This document shows positions 9,501 to 17,270 of a stretch of 32,176 nucleotides of DNA, one piece after another. The notes under the pieces were generated by a model, which ran no database searches, was not told the DNA's origin, and was given only the letters and a program-made list of their open reading frames with translations. Position 1 is the first letter of the stretch. Every line of letters starts with the position of its first letter. A program made the position numbers and the translations under genes. Source of the stretch: a virus; the IMG/VR virus record IMGVR_UViG_3300038701_001751, positions 1-32,176 of that record; one strand, given 5' to 3'.

Positions 9501-12500
9501 TAAACCAAAGGCTTAACAGAATCGCGCCGATTGTAGAGGAAAGGCTTGAAGGCCTTCCGGACACAGTCGTGGTAGACGGGCGTGAGGTCGCGTTCGAGGA
9601 CTTCCCGCCGGCGAAGGAAGCCGCCCGCAAGTACATGAAGTCTGCAGGACTCGAGTACAACGAGCCGACCGAGTACGCGCCTCTGGATCAAAGACGCGCC
9701 CGGAAGATCGCTCGCGAGTTCGAGGAGATGCAGCACGCCCCGAATGACCCTGCGGTAAAGGCCGCCTATCAGGCGATGATCGACGAGACACTTGCCCAGT
9801 ATCAGGCTGTTCTGGACACCGGTCTCACCGTGAGATTCATCACTGGCGCGGATCCTTACGGGAATCCTCGGAACGCCATTCTGGATGTGGTGGAGAACAA
9901 CAACATGTTCGTGTTCTCGACCCGCGACGGGTTCGGCAGCGACGAGAACTTCGATGCCAGCGAAAACCCGCTGCTGCAGGAGACGGAGTTCAAGACGGCG
10001 GATGGCGACCCCATGCTCGCTAACGACGTGTTCCGGGTCGTGCATGACTACTTCGGCCACATCAAGAACGGTGTTGGCTTCCGCGCCAGAGGGGAGGAGA
10101 ATGCATGGCAGTCTCACGCCGCTATGTACTCACCACTCGCCCGGCGCGCGATGACCACGGAAACCCGCGGTCAAAACAGCTGGGTCAACTTCGGACCGAA
10201 TGCTGAGCAGAACAGAACCGCCAGCGGCGCAGACACTGTGTACGCTGACCAGAAGATTGGCCTGTTGCCGATCTGGGTATCAGAGGAGGGACGCCTCAGT
10301 GAGCGCGACCGACAAAATGACAGACGATATACGGAAGGGCTTGAGGGCGCAGTCGATGAAGGCCGGGTCCAGCTCACGCACTTCAGCCGGCGAGAGTTCG
10401 ACCGCACCAACCCCGGGCTCGCAGGAACAGGGCTCGACCGCAAAGTCAGCGGCCGGCGCCGGATCCCGCAAGTCACCTACTTTGGCATCACACAGGCTAA
10501 TGAAAACCGGTATCGGCGGGAGGCGGGCCTCGGGCGAGTAGAGACTCAGTTCTCCCTCCCCGCGGAGTCTCTGTACCCCGCGGACGCAGATCCGGATGGC
10601 CTGTGGGATTCCGGTGACTATCGCAAGATGCAGGATGCCGGGTTCTCCGGCTTCTGGTCCGACAACCCCGCGCTCGGCAAGGTCGCCGTGGTGTGGGACC
10701 CCCTGCAGTCTGAGGACAGCGTCGCCGAGGAGTCGGCCGGCTATGATATCGCCCGTGACGATATCGACCGTTCGGGGCTTTACTCCAATATGGCTCGGGT
10801 CATCCAAGACGCTCGCATCCCCGGACTGAAACCCTCGAAGCGAAACCCAGCCGGCGCCATCCGTGCGTCCAGCTGGCTGCAGTACCTGCGCAACCGCGGC
10901 ATCAAGCAGGAGGAGTGGCTGTGGACTGGCATGCGGGAGATGCTGAACTCAGATCCGCGCCGACGCTTCACCCGCGATGAGATGCTGCAGGAGGCTCGCG
11001 CCCGGGCAACCGAGTTGGGCGACGTTGTGGCTGGCGAAAACGCAGAAGCTTACGGTCCGCAGTTTGAATCGATGCACTCACTCATGCGAGAAAATCCCAC
11101 TGAATACTGGATGCCCGGGGAGCAGCAAATCACCAAATCCATGATCGGCGTGATAGCGTCTCCGCTGATCGGGAGGCCAACCCACTCACAGTCTCGTGAA
11201 CAGATTAATGACGACCTCCGGGGATACGCTGGTGATGGTAGTGATGTAGGTTTTGAGGTATGGCGCCCAGAGGGAAGTGAGTACGCTATCATCGGAAATG
11301 CTAACACCGATCTATATGCGATTGCCAAGGTTGAACCCGATGGCGGTTACTCGCTCGTCAGTGACCGGGGTATCATCAGCTTCAACGAAGCAAAGGTTCA
11401 TCTGCGCTCCAACTTGATTTGGGCTGAGACCGCTAGGAGCGGCGGCGCCAACCCCATGGAGGCTCAATGGGAAGAGTACATCGACGACGGCGACTTCTCC
11501 AACTACCGTGAGATAAAGGTCACGCTGCCCAACATGCCGGGCGAGCCCTTTATGAAGCGTGACCACTTCCCTGACCGCAACCTCATAGGGTTCCTGCGCG
11601 TCACGGATCGCGACAATGGCGACCGCATGTACGTTGAGGAGCTGCAGTCTGACTGGCACCAACAGGGTCGTCAGTATGGCTACCGCCCTGAGATGAGCGA
11701 GGATGAGGCTGAGGCTCTCGAAGAGCAGGCCAAGCAGCGTCTGGTGGCGGCAAGAGCGGCGCTTGAGGTTGGCCTGAAGGATATTATAGAGGTTGAATTT
11801 CGACCGGACGTGAAAAGTATTGCGCGCACACTGGCGCACAAAGCCTCCAAGAAGGCCCATGAGAGAGCCGGCATCCTTCCGCCGAGGAGGGCGCCTGAAT
11901 TCAACACGTACCTAGCGCAGAGTTATAGAGATCAGCTCCCGAGTGGGTTGATGGAGGAGTTGGATGCCGCTGCTGATGAGGTCGCGCAGATGCGCAAGGC
12001 CCTGAGCTTCCAAGTCCCTGACGCGCCGTTCAAGAATGACGCGTGGATCAGCCTTCTGGCCAAGCGCGCTCTGGTGGATGCGGCACGAGGTGACTACAAA
12101 ACCCTCAGCTGGGCGACCGGAAAGACCGTGGAGGACCGCTGGAGTAGTGAGTATTCTCAGCTGTACTCAGAGACCTACGACAAGAAGTTTCCGGCCGCCA
12201 TCAAAAGGGCCGCTGGGGTCAAGCCAGAGAGGAAGCTGATACCCAAATCTGGCCCCACGGCTAGTGTCACAGAGTGGATGGTGGTCGACAAAAATGACCC
12301 CGAGGATAGCCGCACCCTCAGAGAAGTTGCCGAGTACGTGGAAGAGGACCGCATCACAGACTTTGAAAACCCTGATCCACAGATGGCAGGAGAAGTAGCG
12401 TTCGCTTTCAGTACCGGGGCTGACTACACCGCCATGAGCCCGCAGGAGTACAACCAGCGGGCCAACTTCACTGAAGTCTGGGAGATAGATATCACTCCCG

Positions 12501-15500
12501 ACCTGCGCGCTCAAGTCCTGAATGAAGGCCTGCCGATGTTCATGGCAGCTGAGGGTAGAACTGGGCGCACGGTAGAGCAGGTGAAGGCCGACATTGCTGA
12601 CCTAAACCTCGGTGACGTCAAGGTCATCACCTCTGACCAGATGCCGCAGAAGGTTAAGGACCTGATGCCCAGTCAGGGCGTGTTCGCCATCGCCGGGTAT
12701 TACGACCGCGCTACAGGCGAGATGGCATTGATCGCGGACAACATCCGGAACAAGAAGCACGCTCAGGCTACGGTGCTGCACGAGGCCGTCGGTCACCGCG
12801 GCATTGAGAACCTGCTCGGAGACCAGTTCCCTGACTTCCTGCGTCAGGTGATGTCTGCGCGCGGCAGGGATGAGGTTATCGACGCGGCGTGGGATCACGT
12901 GGAGCGCAACTATCCTACCGCTGGCCGGGGCACAAAGGCCGCTGAGGTTATCGCCAGAATCGCGGAGTCTGATCCGAAGCACACCTTCGTGCAGCGCATG
13001 GTGCAGTGGATGCGTCAGGCCCTGCGCAAGCTGGGCTTCAACGTGGCGTTCACCAACGGTGACATCATCGAGGCCCTACGCCGGGCCAAGCAGGTGGTGC
13101 AGAACGAGTCTCAGGGCGAGGGCGTAAGCCTAAGCAGTGAGACGGTCAACGACGATGCCGCCCCGGAGAGCGGCGACATCCTGTTCAGCTCCGCCAGCAA
13201 CAACCCTCCCTTCGAGGCCCCAGAGGAGCGCCCGAGGGACCGATTCATACGCGGCATTCAGGATAAGTTCGAGGTCCTGAAGCGTCTGCAGCGCAACATC
13301 TCGGACTCCGGCGGCGTGGTTGACGACAGCACCGACGCGTATGTCGCCGAGACCCTGTTCCACGGCAAGGCGGAAAATGATCTGCGGATCATGAAGGAAA
13401 CCTACGTCAAGGCTCTGGCCAACCTGCTGGCAAAAACCGGTATCAGTCAGCAGCAGCTCGACCAGTACCTGTACGCCATGCACGCGCCTGAGCGGAACGC
13501 ATACATCGCGAGCATCAACGAGAAGTTCCCTGACGGCGGGTCTGGCATGACCGACACGAAGGCCGGGACCATTCTGGCCCGGGTCAAGAAGTCAGGTCAG
13601 CAGAAGGAATACGAGGCCGCCGCTGCCATCGTGTACAAGATGATCGAGGAGCAGCGCCGCATGGTAGAGCAGGGCGGCCTCGAGGACGACGGCACCGTTG
13701 CGATGTGGCGAAACCAGTACAAGCACTACGTGCCGCTGAAGGGGTTCGCGGAGGACTCTCGCGAGTTCGACACCGGCCCGCGCGCAGGTCGCGGTTTTGA
13801 CATCCGGGGCAAAGAGACGAAGAGCGCTCTGGGTCGTGGATCCGAGGCGGCAAGCCCCAGCTCTCAGGCAATCGTCGACCTGACAGAGAAGGTCGTGCGC
13901 CGCCGCAAGAACGAGGTCGGCAACACGCTGCTGCGTCTGGTCGAGCAGAACCCCAACTCGGACTACTGGGAGGTGTTCACCGACGAGAACCCAGACACTC
14001 AGCCCACCCGGGTGGAGCGCGGTGGTGAGGTGATCGTGGAAGACCGAGCCGTCAGCATGCGCAACAACCAGAACTACTTCATGACCAAGCGCAAAGGCAA
14101 GGCGTACTTCATCAAGATCAAAGACAAGCGCCTCCTGACCGCTATGCAGAACCTCGGCGTCAATGAGATGGGCCCGGTGATCCGCAGCCTCGCCACCGTC
14201 AACCGGTGGATGTCTGCGCTGAACACCAGCTACTCTCCGGAGTTCATGATCAGCAACTTCTTCCGCGACATCCAGACCGCCATGCTGAACCTTCAGGCGG
14301 AGCAGTCCATGGGGCCGCAGGGCAAGGCCTACGCGAAGAAGATCGCTGCCAAGGCCGGCAAGAGTGCCCTGCCGCTGGGCCCCGCTCAGAGGGCCATCTA
14401 TGCGTCCCTGAGGGGCATGACCCTGAAGGGTGAGGGCGCCAAGTGGCAGAAGGCGTATGAGGAGTTCCGGGAGGCTGGCGCACAGACTGGATACTTCGAC
14501 ATGAAGGATGTCGCCGGCCAGCAGAAAGACATCGAGAGCCTGATGTCGATGGCGCAGGGTGGCTTCACCGGGACCTCGAAGAAGTGGGGCCTCGCTGTCA
14601 GAGATTGGGTGGAGGACATCAACCGCACGGTCGAGAACACCATCCGACTGACGGCCTACTATCACGCCCGGGAGGCAGGCATCAGCAAGACCAAGGCGGC
14701 CAGCCTCGCCAAAGACATGACGGTCAACTTCAACCGCCGTGGCGAATGGGGAAGCACGATGAACGCCCTGTACATGTTCGCCAACGCCAGCGTTCAGGGC
14801 ACCGCAAACTTCCTGCGCACGATGGCTACGCCGAAGCCCGGCGACGGTCCGGTGGTCACTCGCCTGAACGCAGCGCAGAAGATCGCCGCCGGACTGATGA
14901 CGATGTCGGCTTCACTGGCTTGGCTGAACTACTCGATGGGCGGCGAAGACGACGACGGCCGGAAGTGGTACGACAAGGTGCCGGACTGGGTGCGCGAGCG
15001 TAACCTCGTGATCATGAAGTCCGTCATGGGTGGCCCGCAGGATGGGTCCTACTGGAGCATCCCGCTGCCCTATGGCTACAACGTGTTCAACGTACTGGGT
15101 GACGGCGCGGCATCAGCGGCGCTCGGCGATGAGGGTACGCTGTACCACGCCGGCCGGGTCACGCTGGCGGCACTGGGCTCGTTCTCCCCCATCGGGTTTA
15201 CGATGTCCGACAAGGCTCCGGTGACTGGCACACTGGCGAAGATCGTCACGCCCAGTCAGTTCAAGCCGCTGGTCGAGCTGCCGCTCAACGAGAACTTCAT
15301 GAACGCGCAGATCCGAAGGGAGAATCTCCCCTTCGGTACGCCCATGCCCAACTCCTCGCTGGGCCGCAACAGCACGCCGGAGATGTACCGGATAATCGCG
15401 CAGTCCCTGAATCGGGTGACCGGCGGCAGTGAGATGCGCGACGGGATTGTGGACATCAACCCGGACGTCATGAGCTACTTCATCGACTACTACGGCGGGT

Positions 15501-15928
15501 CAGCGGCCGGCTTCGTGGAGAAGGGGCTCGACTACATCAACCGCGTCTCTCAGGATGTCGAGGTGGCTCCCCACAAGGTCCCGTTCTTTGGAAGGCTGGA
15601 CGGCAAGGTGCAGCCCTACGCTGACGTCGACCGCTACTACAAGCGGCGGGAGGAGATCGGTCAGGTGATGAACGAGATCACCAAGCACCCGGATCCTGAG
15701 GTGCGCCGTGAAAGCAGGAAGGAGCATAGCGGGCTGATCGGCATGGCCGGGATGCTGAAGGGCACGGAGAAGCAGATGAAGATGATCCGTCAGATGCGGA
15801 CCCGAGTCTACGAGGACGAGACCCTGAGCCTGAAGCAGCGGCAGGAGAAGCTGGACGAGATCGACCAGCGTCAGAAGGAAGTGATCGACCGGTTCAACCG
15901 GAGGTACGACGAGCGCGTCGGCGACTGA
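6569..15928 (+). CDS. Giant polyvalent (internal virion/ejection) protein, 3119 aa
   Basis: This single frame has regions that look like separate modules. Residues 1-70 are a charged helix. About 165-355 is a conserved helical block (around ENSSKAVLDFVGGD). About 700-830 is a RadC/JAB-like domain with E747 and an HNHPSG...D motif (H786, H788, D799). About 1000-1240 is a block with HDYFGH (1159-1164). About 1255-1390 starts LTHFS (H1271) and contains YFG (Y1304), possibly ADP-ribosyltransferase-like. About 1630-1720 holds EELQSDWHQQG. About 1990-2180 is a zincin with HEAVGH (2071-2076). From about 2540 the protein resembles LPD38, with a hydrophobic stretch near 2770-2790. Giant proteins of this build are the phage polyvalent proteins, thought to be packaged and injected to act on the host. 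Effector activities are inferred from motifs. Confidence 0.85.
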   Translation: MGTLTQCIRSAGKALDASDAAAVRALRDELKAEGLEEQAAAREAVLAQIAELVRQRNELLEGSGVSPDQMPSPEIAEKAADYEGDGYSVRRDKKTGAVSVTGDIAAARAMLPDGLSGRATKDGLKFTGSAAARAYNSLTGRTSGYSRAGEVTKHPIKDGKYVGAPPKFNTPAKITSLRRWLKGLAMEGEPGRMWYENSSKAVLDFVGGDAQEAKKFVALLAIYSAQSTVSANTTAAIRAWAQHKAGQPIQVINRVKDKKATAALSDVESFWSGEKTGNFFNNLLIEIDEDVRQSQGATIDLWMMRAGQYPNDAPNRSQYAFMEVETNRLAQDLGWEPHQVQAAIWVALKARMENKGVKQRVNARSEKNGWIRFDRDSKGRKILVKLDAEKHRNNWLNEALKLEVSQKDTDVAKFDYADALRRHIGTSSVEGGAQDVIEALTDDGGSDLLAMKVGLLSDSGDLVIAPDKGASGKKSADPYQVESLNIYADTLRQLSGSDRAHWWRPFYSALKADKNAVMINLDRMATDEEMDLIEAAVDGYLGDMEWRSRFAIVKDRDGAVMINYGAVENEDLKKIASALPDMGAEFEQFAADGQILGDSNEEQVAGLGSERQSNILAWARGIVEGPSTEAQSEEGPQGEIADVYDAIETRPETSAQQQTAGRSAIRDLLRRLDAIAEAWSGRGVDGEQSTLLGSRLAAGFRAGEPQQLIGKKADTGADVAALAQVYRDPRFETLRAVFVKGGKVVGESAVTSRMPGAVSFKHFKAYSDHIQKHMDKLGADGYYMLHNHPSGVSTPSASDRKFTQNVTSAVPGFVDHVIIDFNEFSTLNADGSSGVERKQADFGAVDFYGNPEVDNEVLGDTITGPDQAGRVARTVADPNRPVVVIVNSQGNVQIVTSLAPKTLELLHSKGPAATRAKATLRAILREGGAGGRMFLVMPENSDRESQIDVAASDGIDLFADAFTADGRSIPFAQSGNDVNQRLNRIAPIVEERLEGLPDTVVVDGREVAFEDFPPAKEAARKYMKSAGLEYNEPTEYAPLDQRRARKIAREFEEMQHAPNDPAVKAAYQAMIDETLAQYQAVLDTGLTVRFITGADPYGNPRNAILDVVENNNMFVFSTRDGFGSDENFDASENPLLQETEFKTADGDPMLANDVFRVVHDYFGHIKNGVGFRARGEENAWQSHAAMYSPLARRAMTTETRGQNSWVNFGPNAEQNRTASGADTVYADQKIGLLPIWVSEEGRLSERDRQNDRRYTEGLEGAVDEGRVQLTHFSRREFDRTNPGLAGTGLDRKVSGRRRIPQVTYFGITQANENRYRREAGLGRVETQFSLPAESLYPADADPDGLWDSGDYRKMQDAGFSGFWSDNPALGKVAVVWDPLQSEDSVAEESAGYDIARDDIDRSGLYSNMARVIQDARIPGLKPSKRNPAGAIRASSWLQYLRNRGIKQEEWLWTGMREMLNSDPRRRFTRDEMLQEARARATELGDVVAGENAEAYGPQFESMHSLMRENPTEYWMPGEQQITKSMIGVIASPLIGRPTHSQSREQINDDLRGYAGDGSDVGFEVWRPEGSEYAIIGNANTDLYAIAKVEPDGGYSLVSDRGIISFNEAKVHLRSNLIWAETARSGGANPMEAQWEEYIDDGDFSNYREIKVTLPNMPGEPFMKRDHFPDRNLIGFLRVTDRDNGDRMYVEELQSDWHQQGRQYGYRPEMSEDEAEALEEQAKQRLVAARAALEVGLKDIIEVEFRPDVKSIARTLAHKASKKAHERAGILPPRRAPEFNTYLAQSYRDQLPSGLMEELDAAADEVAQMRKALSFQVPDAPFKNDAWISLLAKRALVDAARGDYKTLSWATGKTVEDRWSSEYSQLYSETYDKKFPAAIKRAAGVKPERKLIPKSGPTASVTEWMVVDKNDPEDSRTLREVAEYVEEDRITDFENPDPQMAGEVAFAFSTGADYTAMSPQEYNQRANFTEVWEIDITPDLRAQVLNEGLPMFMAAEGRTGRTVEQVKADIADLNLGDVKVITSDQMPQKVKDLMPSQGVFAIAGYYDRATGEMALIADNIRNKKHAQATVLHEAVGHRGIENLLGDQFPDFLRQVMSARGRDEVIDAAWDHVERNYPTAGRGTKAAEVIARIAESDPKHTFVQRMVQWMRQALRKLGFNVAFTNGDIIEALRRAKQVVQNESQGEGVSLSSETVNDDAAPESGDILFSSASNNPPFEAPEERPRDRFIRGIQDKFEVLKRLQRNISDSGGVVDDSTDAYVAETLFHGKAENDLRIMKETYVKALANLLAKTGISQQQLDQYLYAMHAPERNAYIASINEKFPDGGSGMTDTKAGTILARVKKSGQQKEYEAAAAIVYKMIEEQRRMVEQGGLEDDGTVAMWRNQYKHYVPLKGFAEDSREFDTGPRAGRGFDIRGKETKSALGRGSEAASPSSQAIVDLTEKVVRRRKNEVGNTLLRLVEQNPNSDYWEVFTDENPDTQPTRVERGGEVIVEDRAVSMRNNQNYFMTKRKGKAYFIKIKDKRLLTAMQNLGVNEMGPVIRSLATVNRWMSALNTSYSPEFMISNFFRDIQTAMLNLQAEQSMGPQGKAYAKKIAAKAGKSALPLGPAQRAIYASLRGMTLKGEGAKWQKAYEEFREAGAQTGYFDMKDVAGQQKDIESLMSMAQGGFTGTSKKWGLAVRDWVEDINRTVENTIRLTAYYHAREAGISKTKAASLAKDMTVNFNRRGEWGSTMNALYMFANASVQGTANFLRTMATPKPGDGPVVTRLNAAQKIAAGLMTMSASLAWLNYSMGGEDDDGRKWYDKVPDWVRERNLVIMKSVMGGPQDGSYWSIPLPYGYNVFNVLGDGAASAALGDEGTLYHAGRVTLAALGSFSPIGFTMSDKAPVTGTLAKIVTPSQFKPLVELPLNENFMNAQIRRENLPFGTPMPNSSLGRNSTPEMYRIIAQSLNRVTGGSEMRDGIVDINPDVMSYFIDYYGGSAAGFVEKGLDYINRVSQDVEVAPHKVPFFGRLDGKVQPYADVDRYYKRREEIGQVMNEITKHPDPEVRRESRKEHSGLIGMAGMLKGTEKQMKMIRQMRTRVYEDETLSLKQRQEKLDEIDQRQKEVIDRFNRRYDERVGD

Positions 15929-16112
15929 TCATTTCGCTTGGCATCTGCCATAGGTGTGTGGCTACGACTGAGCCCATCATCACAAACATCAGCAGCAGGC
16001 ACCCGGACGCCGCAAGGCCGAAGGGTCGCCACCCAGTCAGGGTGTGCAGAAAGATAAAGGCCGGGCTCCCTAAGAACCCGGCCAGTCCTATGAGGTGGGC
16101 GATACGCTCCAT
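15894..16112 (-). CDS. Small two-helix membrane protein
   Basis: The protein has 72 residues from the ATG at 16112. Two hydrophobic segments (about residues 4-22, containing LIGLAGFLGSPAFIFL, and 33-55, containing CLLLMFVMMGSVVA) are followed by a basic tail (RRRARR). The pattern fits an inner-membrane protein with a cytoplasmic tail; size and topology are holin-like, but no lysis gene is adjacent on this strand. A GTG at about 16142, overlapping the upstream stop as GTGA, would add a Trp-rich N-terminus and is a credible alternative start. It is the last gene of the leftward operon and its 3' end overlaps the convergent giant gene by 35 bases. Confidence 0.55.
   Translation of the reverse strand: MERIAHLIGLAGFLGSPAFIFLHTLTGWRPFGLAASGCLLLMFVMMGSVVATHLWQMPSEMISRRRARRTSG
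16059..16083 (-). terminator. Hairpin with U-rich tail inside a CDS (candidate terminator)
   Basis: GGCCGGG at 16059-16065 pairs perfectly with CCCGGCC at 16077-16083 around an 11-base loop. Read leftwards the stem is followed by TTTATCTTT. It lies inside the small membrane protein gene, so it could be coding coincidence, an attenuator or a leaky terminator near the end of the leftward operon. Confidence 0.3.
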
Positions 16113-16138
16113 TGCGGAAGCGTACCACCACCCGGTGG

Positions 16139-16612
16139 TCACTCCATACCGTTGACCACCTCCCGGCGCAGGATGCGGTAGATGGCCTGCCACCCCTCGC
16201 CGTGAGGCTTGCGGTACTTCTTCTTCAGCCACCTCGTGACGGGGCCGTAGCGGTACTGCACGTGGTGCGCTACCTCGTGTGCGACCAGCGCCGCCAGTGC
16301 GCCCTCCGGCGTGGAGAACAGGCGGGCCCCGATGGTGGGATCATCCCTGACCGTTGCGTACTCCGTGAAGTATAGGTTCCCGGCCCGGTAGTGGCTGACG
16401 TCGATGCTGATGTACCGAGCGCAGCCGTAGCTGCCCTTGCCAGAGCAGTTGACGATGATCTTCTCCATCCGCTCCTGCGCCCGGGTGTAGCTGACCGGCA
16501 GCTCCCCCAGCTCCCACTTCTTCTTCGTGATCTCCCGCAGGCATCGCTTCGTGAGCTTCTCCACCAGCTTCGCCTCGGCCGCCTTCACTGCCTGTCGCTT
16601 CTCGATCTTCAT
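16139..16612 (-). CDS. SprT-like zinc metallopeptidase
   Basis: The protein has 157 residues. The HEVAH motif (H112, E113, H116) and a downstream HGEGW (H137) give the three zinc ligands and catalytic glutamate of SprT-like proteases, related to SPRTN. The N-terminal 55 residues are basic and helical. The core motif lies in a helix (ALAALVAHEVAHH). In cells SprT-like proteases cleave proteins bound or cross-linked to DNA. A phage copy next to recombination and SSB genes could clear protein roadblocks during replication, but that role is inferred. It starts one base before the next gene upstream ends and is part of the leftward operon. Confidence 0.75.
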   Translation of the reverse strand: MKIEKRQAVKAAEAKLVEKLTKRCLREITKKKWELGELPVSYTRAQERMEKIIVNCSGKGSYGCARYISIDVSHYRAGNLYFTEYATVRDDPTIGARLFSTPEGALAALVAHEVAHHVQYRYGPVTRWLKKKYRKPHGEGWQAIYRILRREVVNGME

Positions 16613-16613
16613 C

Positions 16614-16802
16614 TCACACCTCCCTCATGTAGCGACGCTCGGTCATCGGCACCCGGCGCAGTCGGCCGTCGGTGAACCTGACGTGCAGGCGCGTGCGTCC
16701 GACTTTCTCGATCCAGCAGGACAGCTGGCCATGATTGGTGTGGTAGACGACCGGGGTGAAGCCGGCGTTCCGTACCTTGCGTACTGTAGGTGACTTGATC
16801 AT
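16614..16802 (-). CDS. Short basic protein, 62 aa
   Basis: The product is not recognised. The ATG at 16802 is preceded by GGAGAGAG at good spacing, which decides the start over the upstream ATG at 16853. The sequence is basic with beta-like strands (GFTPVVYHTN, LSCWIEKVG, RLHVRFTDGRLRRVP), like a small SH3-type or beta-barrel fold. It is the first gene after the regulatory region at 16803-16985 and so probably begins a transcription unit that also includes the SprT-like gene. Nucleic-acid binding would fit its charge but is unproven. Confidence 0.65.
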   Translation of the reverse strand: MIKSPTVRKVRNAGFTPVVYHTNHGQLSCWIEKVGRTRLHVRFTDGRLRRVPMTERRYMREV

Positions 16803-16830
16803 ATCTCTCTCCGTTCGTTGAGTTAGCAAC

Positions 16831-16849
16831 CAACCAATCTGATTGGTTG
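16831..16849. promoter_or_regulatory. 19-bp palindrome, probable repressor operator
   Basis: CAACCAATC-T-GATTGGTTG is a perfect inverted repeat with 9-base arms and a single central base. It sits just downstream of the leftward extended -10 at 16855-16863, covering roughly the transcription start and the first 20 transcribed bases, the classic place for a repressor. Confidence 0.65.
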
Positions 16850-16854
16850 ACACC

Positions 16855-16863
16855 AGTATAGCA
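16855..16863 (-). promoter_or_regulatory. Extended -10 promoter, leftward
   Basis: On the minus strand the bases read TGCTATACT, an extended -10 element (TGn plus TATACT) of the sigma70 type. No good -35 is visible, as is common for extended -10 promoters. Transcription would run into the short basic protein and SprT-like genes. Confidence 0.5.
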
Positions 16864-16893
16864 AACCGGTTTTCACGAAACAGAGATTAACCC

Positions 16894-16982
16894 CTATATA
16901 CGTAGACTCCGCGGGCTGTAGGCCGCATAAACACTGGGGTAAAAAAAGTTGAAAAAAATACTTGACACTATAAACGTAGACT
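16894..16982. repeat. Paired 15-bp direct repeats in intergenic region
   Basis: CTATATACGTAGACT at 16894-16908 and CTATAAACGTAGACT at 16968-16982 match at 14 of 15 bases, 74 bases apart. Both lie in the AT-rich gap between the zinc-ribbon gene and the palindrome-controlled promoter. Each copy includes a TATAG/TATAT-like core on the minus strand. They may be binding sites for one regulator or two copies of a phage promoter element. Confidence 0.6.
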
Positions 16983-16985
16983 TTT

Positions 16986-17270
16986 CTAAGGCCCGTAACG
17001 TCGTCTCTCGTCTATGAATTCATCCTCGGTGGGCTCTCTCTCGCTCGCCCAGCAGAAAGGGGTGGAGGCCCGGCGGTGTGGGAATGGCATGCCTATGCAG
17101 TCGCACGTCTCTGTCCTCCTGCGCTTGATCCTTCGGTGGTACTCGTACATGTCGTAGCGGATGCGGGCACTCCCGCACTGCGGGCACCGGCGAGCCACCA
17201 CGTAGGTGTCGCAAATGCGCCGCAGTGAGAAGTGTTTACCGCAGTCCTGACAGCGGTGTGGTTTCTTCAC
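16986..17270 (-). CDS. Zinc-ribbon protein
   Basis: The protein has 94 residues from a GTG at 17270 that overlaps the upstream stop as GTGA. Two CxxC knuckles (CQDCG near residues 7-11 and CPQCG near 29-33) form a classical zinc ribbon. It is followed by a basic stretch (HRRIKRRR), a CDC pair and a further Cys, then an acidic EREPTEDEF tail. Zinc ribbons with basic tails usually bind nucleic acid. An upstream-extended frame exists but overlaps the PEP-CTERM-like gene heavily and is less likely. The product is otherwise unrecognised; it ends at the AT-rich regulatory gap. Confidence 0.65.
   Translation of the reverse strand: MKKPHRCQDCGKHFSLRRICDTYVVARRCPQCGSARIRYDMYEYHRRIKRRRTETCDCIGMPFPHRRASTPFCWASEREPTEDEFIDERRRYGP

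Noticed and set aside
13592-14665. A 357-aa minus-strand frame inside the giant gene
   Set aside because: It is a shadow of the plus-strand coding sequence, which has clear domain content. It lacks a ribosome binding site and recognisable motifs.
16846-16851. Plus-strand TTGACA inside the palindrome
   Set aside because: No -10 at 16-18 bases and no plus-strand gene downstream.
16962-16967. Plus-strand TTGACA near the second 15-bp repeat
   Set aside because: The hexamers at suitable distance (TCTAAG region) are poor -10 elements and genes downstream are on the other strand.
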